Below are positions 11,781 through 29,462 of a stretch of 64,000 nt of DNA, piece by piece (the first letter of the stretch is position 1; the number at the start of each line of letters is the position of its first letter). The notes under the pieces are model-generated. The model saw only the letters and a list, made by a program, of their open reading frames with translations, made no database searches and had not been told where the DNA came from. The translations under genes were made by a program, and so were the position numbers. Origin of the DNA: Acorus gramineus (Eukaryota; Streptophyta; Magnoliopsida; Acorales; Acoraceae); contig CM060847.1 in the NCBI GenBank assembly GCA_030737835.1, positions 9,686,704 to 9,750,703 of the forward strand. The letters run 5' to 3'.

Positions 11781-12164
11781 TTAGAAGAGATTCAGTTTCT
11801 CTTTTTATAAACCAGTTGTTTTTGTTTACTATCGATCGATTTTTTTTTTTTTTAAGGTCTCTGAAGATTTGTGGAAACTCCATTTCCAACTCTGAGGGGC
11901 GAATCATCGTTACTCGTAAGTAGCTTGTTTGTTTTTGTTTCGAATGGCGAACTTGCGATTTTGAATTAATTTTATAAAAAAATTCTAAACCATCAATCCA
12001 CTTGAAAATAATTTAAAAACATATTTTGTTGGATCTCATGATCATTTTTTTTTTTTTTTTTTATGATGTGTTTTTTTTTTTTAGGGTTAGGGTTTAGGGT
12101 TTTGAGTTTTTCCCTTTTTGTTAGTTCATTAAACATTGAAGGTGAACATGAACAGAGGTTGACA
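11780..12164 (+). promoter_or_regulatory. 5' flank and leader of SIN3-like gene B with telomere-like motif
   Basis: The upstream region is unrelated to the 1.26-kb array that precedes gene A. A TATA-like tttttataaacc at 11803-11814 is followed by a possible leader exon ending near 11917 at a good donor (ctc|gtaagtag). A telomere-repeat-like word ttagggttagggtttagggt lies at 12082-12101, right after a long T-run; in the other orientation it is a double telobox. An acceptor-like gaacag sits just before the first PAH1 codons, so the leader intron may end at about 12153. Confidence 0.4.
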
Positions 12165-15100
12165 ATGGACAACGCATTAGACTATTTGCGGACAGTGAAG
12201 GACGTGTTTCAGGACAGGAGGGATAAATATGAAGAATTCGTTCAAGTCTTGAAGGATTTCAAGGCCCTGAGGTCTAAAACCTATCCTTCTTTCAGTTTTT
12301 TCATGAATGAAACCACCCCAAATTATATGCTTGTTTGATGTGTCATTCAATTCGGTTTCCAAATTGCAGAATAGATACTGCGGGCGTTGTTTCAAAGGTG
12401 AAGGAGCTCTTCGTAGGGCACCGTGATTTGATACTTGGATTTAATACCTTCTTGCCGAAGGGGCAGGAGATATCTCTACCGCCCGAAGACGAACATCCCC
12501 ATGAGAAGAAGCCTGTTGGATTCGAGGAAGCTATCGACTTTGTCAACAAATTAAAGGTGAAACAATGAAAAAATGTTGATTTTGTGTGGATGCTGTTTAT
12601 TATTGATGATTTTGATTTGACCCTTTTATTTCATTGGATTGCAGACTCGCTCCCCATCCGCCCACTGTCATGACGGCACACATGCCGGGTTAAATAACTT
12701 TGCCAGAGCACTGTATCAGATCCCTATGAAGACCATGGCTGACATTGAGAAAGATGTAGGTTTTTTTTTGGGGGGAATTCTTTTGAGAGTTATATTTTTA
12801 TGGGTGTCTTTTTGTTTTTGAGGATCTCTCTTTTGATTTAATTTAATATCATCATCTTTTGTAGGTGAGTTCGAATTTGGAAGGTGAACCAAATCTAGCT
12901 GCAGATTTCAGACGTTTCCTGCTGTCTGATTCCAGGGTGAATCGCCGTTGGTACCCTCTAAAATTTAAGATTAAGGTATTGGTTTTACTTGACTGGTTTG
13001 ATTCATTGTTTTTAACTATCTTAATCTTGATGCTGTGTATCTTTTACCATTATAGATATATTTTGTGATCACCCTGTCCAGGTTTCCCATCTTCATCTAT
13101 TCTTCTTAATCTCCTATAATGGAATTCTTTCTTGATCATGATTTCTTTTGAACACCTTTCTGTAGTACACTTTTTATTTCTCCTTTCTTGATCATGCTTT
13201 TTTTTTGAACAACTGTCTCTGTAATACACTTCTTTTTCTAAATGTTTCTGATCAGATAGCTTTGTTGTAGCCACTACATCATTGTGCTGGAAAACAATAT
13301 TCTACAGATTTGATTGTTTAGCATTGCTATCTTGGTCATCGTTGTAAATGTGTGGTCAACTAGTATATGTGATGGTCTATTTTATCACTATTAATTAACG
13401 AATTAATTTGAAGGATATATTAATGAAGGGAGGAAGTTCTGATATAGGTTCGATATATAGTTTTTACATATTGGCTTTATGATTAATATTGAGGCATTGG
13501 GCTATGATGATGAGTTGAGTGGTTTACTTAAGCAATCATACCTTTGTTTTTCCTCTCTTGATTTGATCAATCATTTAAAGAACTTGTTTATAACTATTGT
13601 TGAAAGTTTGTGAATGTTTTTAGTCCTAACAAATAATAAATTCTATTTGATTTTTGTTAATGTAATTTTTTTGTGTTGTGGTTGATTCGGCAGAGGAAAA
13701 GAATCGCTGATTCCCACACAATTTCTGATCATGAAAGGGATGAGAGGGAGAAAGACAGCAATAGGGATCATGATAATGAAAGACAAAGGCTTGACAGGAA
13801 TAAAGATGAAGAGTATTGGAAACCTGTGTCAGAGCTTGATCTCTCAAACGCACCTCGCTGCACCCCTAGCTACCGTCGTCTTCTGAAGAAGGTATATCAA
13901 CTTAATCCTGTTGCATGGTTACGATTTTAGATATGTTTATCAAATTATCCCCCCAAGGCTTTAACAATCTTTTTATTAATTATTTATTGGCAGTATCAAG
14001 TACCTCCATCGAGCGAGAGGACAGAGCTTGACAATTCTGTGCTAAATGATGAATGGGTATCCGTTGCCCCAGAAATTGAGGATCACTCATCCAAATGCAT
14101 GCGCAAAAACCAATACGAGGAAATCCTTTTTAGATGCGAGGATGATAGGTATTAACTGAAATGACTATTTTTTATAATATTTTATCTCAGTTCATGTTGA
14201 ATACGACACTGTTTGCTCCTATGTTCCATTAGAAGGTGACCTCTCCATGGATCTGAAAATGTAAAATAATTTAATTCTGCATTTATTTGTTGGACTCTAT
14301 TTAAATTAAGCCTCTACTATCTTTCGAGTTTTTGTTAGAAAAGCGTTTCACTACAATCTACTGCAGAAGAGTAAATCCTTCTTTTCTCATGGATGAATGC
14401 AGGTTTGAAATGGACATGCTACTGGAATCCATTAAGGCAACCATTGAGAGGGTGGAAGTATTTCTAGATAATATGCAAAAGAAAACAATTGAAGTGGAAA
14501 ATCCATTTAAAGTCGAGGATCATTTCACTGGTTCGTGAAAATAGATTTATGTGAATTCTTTGATACACATCCTTGTCGATATATATTTCCATAGTTTCCT
14601 TGGGTTTGATTTTCTTCTCTCATATTATTGTATCTCAGCTGAAAATATAAGGTGCATTGAACGGCTGTATGATGTCCATGGGCTTGATATGCTGGACGTT
14701 CTTCGTGAGAATGCTAGCGTTGCATTTCCTGTTATCTTAAAGCGCTTGAAGCAAAAGCAAGAGGAATGGTCAAAGTGCCGTGAAAATTTTAATGAAGTTT
14801 GGGCAGAAGTATATGCCAAGAATTATCATAAATCACTTGACCACCACAGCAACAGGTAGGATATATATAGCCTATTACAAGGTTATGAAAGGATTAATAG
14901 CAGAGTAACAAAAAAGAAAAATCTCCTAATCATTTGTTCTATCTGTTACATGATATGATGACACACAGATTATATGATATACGAAGAAAATATTCTAATT
15001 ATTTCTTCTGGAGGCCTGTAACAGCAAATTTCAGAGAGTGTAGTCATCACAATACATTCCATATATTAATCTTGTTGTCTATACATATCAAGTAAAACGC

Positions 15101-15211
15101 ATCTCCCATCGATTTTTCTGATGGGCCTTATTTTCTTTGGTCTTTATGTACAGCCATGTTAGCGGAGAGCCGGGGATTAAAGAAATCAGTGAGAAAGTGA
15201 AAGGAGGATGA
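12165..15211 (+). CDS. Miniature SIN3-like co-repressor, copy B (9 exons, 423 aa)
   Basis: Tandem paralogue of gene A with the same role assignment. Exons: 12165-12271, 12370-12556, 12645-12755, 12865-12975, 13694-13891, 13994-14148, 14403-14530, 14639-14855, 15154-15211; total 1272 nt. PAH1 is at residues ~1-98 ([36 protein letters not shown]), degenerate PAH2 ~99-172, a charged His/Asp/Arg-rich linker ~178-215, and the HID ~220-418 ([57 protein letters not shown]). PAH3 and the SIN3 C-terminus are missing, as in A, and a short new tail ends VKGG. It has one PAH1, so it keeps the ancestral arrangement. The first exon could start upstream: the frame is open from an ATG at 12063, but that part crosses a T-run and telomere-like sequence and I take it as intron. 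Confidence 0.85.
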
Positions 15212-15519
15212 TGTTATTCTTGCTATCGCTGCTTGGAATAGGTGACTGATATTTCCAATCTTGAACTGCATTATGCAGATTCAGCTATTTATGAAAACAG
15301 TAGGTCATCAAATGTCAATGTTCAGAGGCTTTTACTTATTGTCATTGTTATTATCATTATTTCTCAATAATGATATGCTCTTATTTTCATTAATATCTTT
15401 AGAAAGGTGTACATATAGATTTTTTTGAAGGCATACATGTATATACAGATAGCTTTGTTCTTTTTCTCATATCACATCCCAACAGAATTAGACTGGGAAT
15501 GAGAATAATGTCAGTGAGT

Positions 15520-18108
15520 TTGTTGGTTTTCTGAAGAGTTATTCTGTTTTAGTTGATTTTATTGCTGATAATCTTGATAATAATAGTGATATTCTGTGTT
15601 TTGATGGAAAATGAAATCAGATTCTGCTTTGATGTAAACCAATTTGAATATTGCAACGTATATGTCAATTTTTATGAATGAAATTTGAAGTCCCTATTTT
15701 GGAAAGTTATACAGGGATTGGATTATATAATAGACCCACATTTTTTTAAAAGCATTTGCATGGAGTGATGACTATTTAGGCATGCTGGGTTATAACTAAA
15801 AGTGATTTTCTTTATTTTTTTTAGTAAAAATTGTTATACTAAAAAAAAAAGTGATTTTCTGGATACAACTTTTTAGCTTTTTTTTTTTATAATATAGTAC
15901 ATATTAAAAATAAGATAAACTTATGAAATTACTATACATTGATGCAACTAATTACTTTACATTGATGCATAAAAAAATATGTTGAATTTTTTTCATGTAC
16001 ATTTGCATATTTCGTAACAGAACTATAAAAAAGGGGGGGTTTAAAACAATGATTTAATAAACATACTTAAAAATTAATTTGCCCAAGAGAAAACCATCAT
16101 TTTATAAAGGCAGAGCTATCCAGTGAGGTGTATACCTCAATAAGTGAAGTATATATATAATTTATTAAAATAAATTTATATTTATTAAAAATAAGTTAAT
16201 TCAATTTAAAATAAAATAATATAATTTTTTATTAAAACATATATATCTTATTAAACGAAATTATTTTTAAAAATTAACACTTGTGCAAGACAGTTTGTGA
16301 GACTGTATCTGGGGTGCACAACCCCCCCCCCCCCCCCTAAAGTGTAAAATGTCTTAAATCCATATAACCCGGTCACTTTTCTTGAAATCCATATGACCCC
16401 TTGAAAACATATATATGAATCCAAATAGCCAATTGAATTGAATTTTTGTTTAACGGATTACGATTATTCTGTAAATATTTTGTTTGATTAATCTTGATAA
16501 AAAACATAGTATATCAAAAACATCTACAATATGTTAAAAATGTGAAAAATCATCTGTAAATAACGATTTTACCCATTCAGATAGGGTTTTATAATCTATC
16601 TACATGAGTAAAATTATCATTTACAAATGATTTTTTTACATTTTTAACATATTGTAGAGGGTTTTGGTATTACTATATTTTCAGCCATGGTTAATAAGAC
16701 AATATTTATAGAATATATCTCATTTATCAATAGAAGTTTAACTCGAGGGGTTATTTAAAATTATATATATATTTTTAAAGGGTTGTATAGACTTTAAAAA
16801 AAATAAAAGATTTCATGGATTCCAAGCATTTCACAGGGGCTATTTAGATTTTCCCTTTATAAAATCTTCCATTTTCATCACTCCTGATCAGTAAATTCTG
16901 GCCATCCAATTAAGGACCCCATGGAATGTACGGTTCAAATTTTAAGCTGACCTCTCATCAATCCATCCCATCCGTTCGATTATTGAATCTACCTATCAAC
17001 GGCCCTGATGAAAGCAAAATCCAACCGTTAAGCATCGCCCAACGGGCCCATGCCATCCCTTTTCAAACGCTCCTACAAGGTAAAAGGAAATGCTTGCAGT
17101 CCTAATTACAGTTTTTTTTTTCTTTCACTATTTCTATGTATATATGTCACTATTTCTTTTCCTTAAAGACAAAGATTAGCTTGGCTTCACATACCTCTCA
17201 TGGCTGATATACCATATATGATTAAAATCATGCTTAACAAAACTACTTCCATTTCCCTCCATGTAAAGTCTCCATCAATTTCTTTCGAAGCGCTGTTGTA
17301 CCAGCCCTTTCTTCACCTAAACTTGGATCATGTACCACATCAACAACCACCCCGGCCCTCCTCCAACAAATTGATGTGTGTGTCTATATATATATATGAC
17401 CCTCTTCAGCTCTGGATTTCCATCCAGTTCAGGCTCCATTAAAAGGGTTTGGATTCTCTGTGGAGAAAACACAGGGATGTCCTGTGTTACCTAATAACAA
17501 AGCAACACCTGTCTTTTCTTTTTCCATACAACGTCACATGCACCAACGGGGTTTCTTCTGTCATATTTGTGCAATTCCCAGTATGAACCCAGTTAATATT
17601 ATTATTTTATTTTAACCCCTCTTTATTCAACTCACAAATTGAAAAAACCATGTGTTTTTGCTGTTTCATTGGAGTAACTTTATAATAAATTCAATTTTTT
17701 TTTTTGTTGATAATAATGTTATCTTATAAATGAATTTAGGAAACCTATTTTATCAATTAATTATAGTTTTATAGATAACAATTAGACTACCAGTTATATG
17801 AGTGCAACTTTGATATGTTAAATAATGTGAATAGACCCAAATCAATTTGCTTTTATTTGGGTCAATTGTTTTTATAATTTGATTTGGATATGGATTAAAA
17901 AATTAATAAATTGATCTACTTTGTTTTGGGTTTGGTTTTACTTCACAGAAAAACTGAATTAACCGAACCGAATCAAATTAAATTTAAACACATGATTATT
18001 CAAGTTCAATCAACATTTAGATCATTCTTTTTATATTAAGAAGTATATTATTGTTAAACCATTAATATTCATAAAAAATGAATACATTATTTTATACTAT
18101 CAATCAAT

Positions 18109-18143
<35 letters not shown>

Positions 18144-18200
18144 GTTACTAGTAATCTTTGATTCTTTATTGACAAAAAAATGAATAATCAATTTTTTGAC
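15520..18200. other. AT-rich intergenic tract with MITE and homopolymers
   Basis: No gene recognised. It contains a MITE (16330-16862), a 17-C run starting at 16322, a TA/GA microsatellite near 18110-18143, and a less AT-rich stretch at 16890-17060. A short open frame at 17200-17442 has no recognisable domain. Confidence 0.65.
16330..16862. mobile_element. Foldback MITE, family 1
   Basis: The left arm reads aaatccatataacccggtca and ttgaaatccatatgacccct. The right arm holds the reverse-complement-like ggattccaagcatttcacag and ggggctatttagattttccc. The centre contains an inverted pair, catctgtaaataacgatttt against taaaattatcatttacaaat. Overall structure and sequence match the element at 37495-37995, which has better ends. 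No ORF is present. Confidence 0.75.
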
Positions 18201-18204
18201 GAAA

Positions 18205-18500
18205 AGGGACTTCATTGATCATCACCCCAGGGCAGACAACAAACATCCTAGGGAGCGCTGACTGCAGCCCGGGGCGTTACTTCATTGGCGGTCGTGCCTT
18301 CATGGATCGCAGTGGACAACAAGACGGCCATGGCCATCCTTCAATACAAAGGAGTCCCCAGTACAGCCATCCCCATCACACCCAAACTTCCTGCGCGTAA
18401 TGACACAGAGCTTGTCAGGAGATACAACAAGAAGCTCAGGAGCCTAAACACAGCCGAGTTCCCCGCGAACGTGCCATTGACGGTCGACAGGAAGCTCTTC
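18205..18500 (+). pseudogene. Laccase gene fragment (multicopper oxidase), broken
   Basis: Laccases are secreted copper enzymes that oxidise monolignols and phenolics. One frame from about 18214 reads LIITPGQTTNILGSADCSPG then RYFIGGRAFMD; the next frame continues AVDNKTAMAILQYKG, then LPARNDTELVRRYNKKLRSL and FPANVPLTVDRKLF. All are characteristic of the central region of plant laccases. The frame changes near 18305, and the match stops after TVDRKLF, so neither the N-terminal nor the C-terminal copper-binding parts are here. No other laccase exon is visible nearby. It is a dispersed gene remnant about 100 codons long, less AT-rich than its surroundings. Confidence 0.85.
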
Positions 18501-18958
18501 ACCCAAAATAAATGGTGTATAAATAAATGAAGATAAAATGTAAACATTTTTTCATCTAAAATCTGAAATAATATTTATTTATAATTTTTGTTATAAATAA
18601 AAATATAATAGATAGATTTTTTATATTTTAAAATTAAGACAAATTATTTTTAAAATCTTGAACTCACCCATCTCGCTACTGACATGCATAGAGGCCTTTG
18701 GCTCACATTTGTACTTTCTATATGTTGTTTTTTTTTTTAATTATTATTATTACTGTGAATCGAAAATTTATATCACTCAAGATTGGGGAAAAAAAAGCAA
18801 CAGAAAATGGCGACCAGAATGTGATATCTTACGCCCTGTCAGTACTGACTTGTTGAGAGTTTTGCGAGCCATTGATTTGGTGTTCCCTTATGGACCGACC
18901 TGATTGTGATATCTTAAGCCCTTTGTGTCTCCCAAAGGAGACTCCCCCAACAACAACA
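18500..18958. other. Region upstream of the DNL zinc-finger gene
   Basis: AT-rich up to about 18780, then more balanced sequence just before the ATG. The word tgtgatatctta occurs twice (18819 and 18905), about 85 bp apart, giving a weak short direct repeat in the presumed 5' leader. No clear TATA box can be fixed. Confidence 0.4.
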
Positions 18959-21320
18959 ATGGCTTTGGAGCTCCCTTTCAAGGCGAGCCTCTTCAACCCT
19001 CCTCTCACAAACCCAACATCGGTGAAGGCTTCTCCTCTCATCCTGACCCTCCCCACATCACCATCGACGGCCAGGATCTCGAGGTCCCTCCTTTATCCCT
19101 TCCTCTGGGCGTCTCTCCCACTCAAAAAGCTGTCTTTTCTTATGATAATGTTATCATCTGAGCTTTTCGTTCCACACAGTTTGCGAATCTCGAGGCGCCT
19201 TCGCAACCCCGTGTTGTCGGTCTCCAGATGCGTTTCTCAGTTGCCTTCATCGGATGACGCTGAGAGCTCCCCATTGAAGGTGTCTCTCTATAACAAACAC
19301 CCCCCCCCCCCCATTTTTTTTTTTTAATTACTGAAATGAGTGTTTGTTGGTTCAGTTGTTCAATTGGTCACTTGTTTGAATATGGGTTTTGCTCAAAATT
19401 GAAATCTTGGAGCTACACAGTCTGTAGAGGGTCCTTCCCATTGTCTTGATATATCTTTGTTTAGTTTGATTGTAATCTAGTTGTTCTTGGAAGATGTAGT
19501 ATTGTGTGAAGATGATGTTTGGTGGTCCAAAACTGGTTTGCTGGTTCATGGGTTGCAGATTTGGACATGGTTGGTTATGAGTGATAAATTCACTTATGGT
19601 GTTTTTTTGGTTTGATTGCACTTCTTTTTATTGGGAAAATTTAAGATTTTTCTTTTTATACATGTATTTTGTATAGTCGTGCATGTGTACTGCAATGCTA
19701 TTCATTGATGTGGTTTTGGGAATGGCATTATTTTATTTTTATTTTGACAAGGAATCCCAACATTAGTTGGGAAAATCTCGTATGCTTGGAATGATGGGGT
19801 GGGATCTGGTCAAGGTTGAATCACATCAAGTCTCTTCAGTTCCAAGTTCCAACAAGGGACTAACGTGAGATTTGTGACATTTTCAGTCACATATCAGTCT
19901 CACATTGGGACTGACGAGACCTGATGAGATTCAACCCTGATTGAATCCCATCTCTGGAATTGCTCACAAACCCTAGAATAGCATTGTTTCCTTTGAAGGC
20001 ATTTCTCAACCTTATACATTGGCTTCACGCAGAAAGCAACCTTTGATTTAAAGCTACCTAGGAGAAGTTTGATTGTTCAGTTCACTTGCAACTCGTGTGG
20101 TGAAAGGACACAACGGACGGTCAACAGAGTTGCTTATGAACGAGGGACTGTATTCGTCCAGGTACCTGGCTTTTCCTTATGTCATATATGAGTCATGTGC
20201 CATGGCATTAAATGTCGCATGAGTAATGTTGCATAATTTTGTTCATCAATTGTGATTATATCAGGGCCTGAAACCTTCTATCCTGGAAAAACAAGTTAGG
20301 ATTGACTACCATGATATATCAGAAAACCTAAAGTTGTAGAATGAGTTTCATGTTATTATAAATGAGGCCGAGCATGCCGTCATACTTATCTGACTTTGAT
20401 GATTGACAGGGTTCTCTATGTATCATATGAATGATAAATTGCAAAATGATTAGAATATTACGCATGACGTTGAATGATTATTTTCCTCTTTCCATGTCCC
20501 ATCCGTAGTTGTCCAGAATGGCTGTTACAACTTAGAGAAAGGGAAGTGTGTATTATGTAATGAAGACAAAGGAAAATCTTATGAAACAACATTATTTTTT
20601 TAATTATTAATAAATTTTTTAAAGGTGTTCTTTCCTCCTTGTTGATCAGCTTTAAAGCTTTCAATGTCTCGAACACTTATGGTGTCATCTTGAATATCTG
20701 CTGCATCATGAAGCTTTTCTTCTCACTTCAGTATCACATCATCTGTGGGCTTTTGTCTTTGCAGGTGTATCTATAATGACAGATGTCCAAACATGAAGCA
20801 ATTATGCTATACAAAATTGGCAACATGATTATCTAGAAATGTTTAAGAATTTCTACTGATGTAGGAAAAAGCAAAAAAACATGATTATCGATCCATGCTA
20901 ACCAACTTCTTTGAAAATTATCACTCAAATTTGGATAATTCTTGATTACTAAATCCAGGTTCAATGTTTTTCAAGTCAGTTTAGACAAATAATCAACCCG
21001 ACAACTTCAACAGTTTTTTTTTCATATAATTTTTTATAAGCTTTTTGTAGCTGGTTGTTTGTCAGCGCCTGAATTTATTTTTCAATTTGTGAGATATACG
21101 AAATCAAGTTGATAAATGAGAATCAGCATTTATAGTGATATATTTTCTCTGTTGGTTGGTTGCTGAAAGTTTGTTCTTCATGTTATATTAAGTGACATTG
21201 CATTACTACTAGTGTGCAGGATGTCTCCAGCATCACAAGTTGGTTGACAACCTGGGGCTTGTGGTCGAATATGATCTGCGTGACGACGTCGATGATCCAT
21301 CTGATGCCAATGAAGGATGA
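18959..21320 (+). CDS. DNL-type zinc-finger protein, probably plastid HSP70-escort type (3 exons, 185 aa)
   Basis: DNL/Zim17-type proteins bind zinc and keep organellar HSP70s soluble; plants have plastid and mitochondrial members. Exons: 18959-19279, 20033-20161, 21213-21320 (558 nt). Residues 1-107 are Ser/Leu/Pro-rich with few acidic residues, typical of a plastid transit peptide. The domain runs ~112-178: LPRRSLIVQFTCNSCGERTQ, NRVAYERGTVFVQ, then CAGCLQHHKLVDNLGLVVEY. Zinc ligands are C126, C129, C151 and C154, and the family name motif DNL is intact. Exon 3 starts at TGTGCAGGA after an AG at 21211-21212; the nearby gtgcag at 21214-21219 would give the wrong frame and lose the first cysteine. 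It ends DDPSDANEG. The gene is convergent with the TADA gene, whose stop lies 725 bp away. Whether the target is plastid or mitochondrion is inferred from composition only. Confidence 0.88.
19796..19960. mobile_element. Small foldback element in intron 1 of the DNL gene
   Basis: The left half has gtcaaggttgaatcacatca and agtctcttcagttccaa. The right half, read in reverse complement, has atcagggttgaatctcatca and ggtctcgtcagtcccaa. The ~165-bp segment can therefore fold into one long imperfect hairpin. No terminal direct repeat is clear and no family is recognised. Confidence 0.6.
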
Positions 21321-22045
21321 AAAATGACACCACTTCAGCAAATATTGAGTTTAGATTTCCAAAGTTTTTGAGGTGAATGTGGGAAGAACCCAGCAAGTTC
21401 AGTTTTAACATTTTAGTCTTGTAATTTTATTCTTTGGGTTGAGATTGAGAAGACAAGTTTTGTTTATATGTGATGGGGCCTAAGTTTGTACTTTTCAAGG
21501 GAAAATGTTACACTTAGTCATTCCTACACTTAGACTGAACACAATTTGAATTTTTTTTAAAGTACACATTTATTTAAAGTAATGCTTTCACAAAAGTGAA
21601 ATACACTCAGAATGAATGCAAAACAATTTCATGGTTTTTTTTATAATAAAGTATATACCTACATGATATGCTCTGCTAGAGATTTCATATACGGACTACA
21701 AAAGTGTGTCGGGTCTAGTGTACCAATGCTCTTTTTTTATGCCGAGGTGAATGAAAAACTGATTATTGTTTTTTTTTATTGTATTTTTATGATGAGTTGA
21801 ATGAGAGCTGAATACATGGATGGTGATGACCAGAGAGATTTGCATAATTAAACCAACAAAGAGTAGAATTTCAACCAAAACCGAAGACCTTTATCACAAG
21901 TTCACAGCGATTCAATCATTGAACACACAGGGATACCAAGAGATTTATTCTGACTAAGAACATGTCAATACGAAATCTAAAAACAAAATCAGAATACAAT
22001 TCAGTCCCATGATCTTCTAGAAAGGGTGGTTGTAGATTCTAAATC
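21321..22045. other. Intergenic region between convergent DNL and TADA genes
   Basis: It holds the 3' flanks of both genes. AT-rich with short T-runs and no gene evident. An open frame at 21612-21800 is unrecognisable and is rejected. Confidence 0.6.
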
Positions 22046-27994
<5,949 letters not shown>

Positions 27995-28340
27995 GGCGGG
28001 TTTGGGTTTTAGGTGGAAATGGAGGGGCAAATATGGAAACAAAGAAATATAGATGGAGACGTCGAGAGCTTACTTACCTCAGGCGAGCTGAGAGAGAACG
28101 AAGGGTGTGTGGTTTTAAAATGGAGTCGAGTGCGCAATAAAAAGAGGAAGTGAAATTGAAATCTGCACCGTTCGTTGGAGTTGAATGGATGGTGATGATG
28201 TGGAGGAGGGGATTGGCAAGAGTAAGTTTTGTGGAGTCGAGTGTATTGTTTTGAGTAACCAATGGCGGTGAAGAAGGGCGGCGCCACGGATAGAGAGCTT
28301 TTTGCGCACGTGTATGTGCACGTGCATTGACATAAAACAC
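27995..28340 (-). promoter_or_regulatory. 5' flank of TADA
   Basis: Read on the minus strand, this ~350-bp region is moderately GC-rich and contains ctgag|gtaagtaag near 28073-28083, a strong splice-donor look that could begin a leader intron. No confident TATA box is seen. Placement is by position only. Confidence 0.35.
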
Positions 28341-29230
28341 TGAAATCTATTGACTATGAACATAGTTGGATCATTATGATTTCGCAAAAGTTTAAAACGA
28401 TAGAACACCTTATATATGATTGACTAATTATAAAGTGTGATTTAATATTTTTTTAGTTATAAATGTCATCTAAAATAATTTTTTAAAAAAACAACAACAA
28501 TACATATTTTTTAAGAATTAATTTTAAAACTAAAAAAATGTTTTATGAGAATCCAATTGTGTTTTCATATGCATCTGTTCTAATTTTATTTGCAATTATC
28601 ACTTGACTATTGTACTATACGAAATCATTTAACGCGGTATATATTTTATTATCTTTAATAAAATTATGAGTTCTATTTATAAAAATATATTTTTTTATCT
28701 TTTTATAAAAAATATATATATTATGTTAGTTAAATTTATGTTTTAAAAAAATTTAAGATATGTGAAATGAAGTTAAACTTAACTTTTTCCATTGGACTTT
28801 GACTTTTCCTACGTCCATTCTCACAGGAAAAAAAAAAGAAGGAAAAAAAGAAAGTTTTAAAGGGAAATCCAAAAAAGATCAAAATTCACATTTCAGGACA
28901 AAAGAAAGAACAAATTTAAGATCTCAAAGGAATGTTCCTTTTACAGGAATTTCAATTTTGTGTCATTTGTGATGTGTGAACAAGCAATGAAGAAGATCAA
29001 AACCAAGAAGAGGTTAGGCAGTTTTGTTATCTAATGTGCTTACGAAAGCCCATAGAAGTAACTTGGCCTTAAAGCCCACAGAAAGAGATGGGCTTATTGG
29101 GGGGGGGTTGGGGGGGGGGGCTGCTATTGTGCACGATTGCAAAGCAAGCTTTCTACAAACTCAAAAGCTATCTAGTTGCATAACCAAATTCTATCGATAT
29201 CTAGGAATAACTAAATAAATGTTGATACAC
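28341..29230. other. AT-rich intergenic tract
   Basis: No gene found. Contains homopolymer runs and a G-rich tract at 29098-29120 (two long G runs separated by TT). Confidence 0.6.
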
Positions 29231-29232
29231 TC

Positions 29233-29462
29233 ATGGTGCATTTGCAAACACGGTTTGAAAAATAGCTTTTAGCTATTTTATACACGGTTTTTTAGAATGT
29301 AATGATGATGTCTGTTTTATGAAACACAGATTTCTAGGCATAATCCTTTAACAAAATCTAGTAATAATGATACATGTAAGCTGACATGTTTAATAACAGC
29401 TTTTAACTTTTAATTTTAAAAATACCAGAATCCCAAAAAAAATTATTACCAAACGCACCCTC
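29233..29462. mobile_element. Short MITE, hAT or Harbinger-like ends
   Basis: The left end ggtgcatttgcaaaca (from 29235) corresponds to the reverse complement of the right end, ggtgcgtttggtaataat (ending near 29460), and both flank AT-rich sequence with agcttttagc/agcttttaac words. About 230 bp long with no ORF. The GGTGCGTTTGG end is common among small plant DNA transposons. Confidence 0.55.

Noticed and set aside
12063-12164. N-terminal extension of SIN3-like copy B starting [11 protein letters not shown]
   Set aside because: The extension is encoded by a T-run and telomere-like repeats and has no counterpart in copy A or in the family; it is probably intron.
17080-17450. Possible microRNA precursor or small gene near 17200
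   Set aside because: No long hairpin and no match to a plant microRNA that I know; the 80-aa frame has no recognisable motif.
18925-19161. Alternative 78-aa frame MSPKGDSPNNNNGFG overlapping the DNL gene exon 1
   Set aside because: It does not connect in frame to the zinc-finger exons; the transit-peptide-like frame starting at 18959 does.
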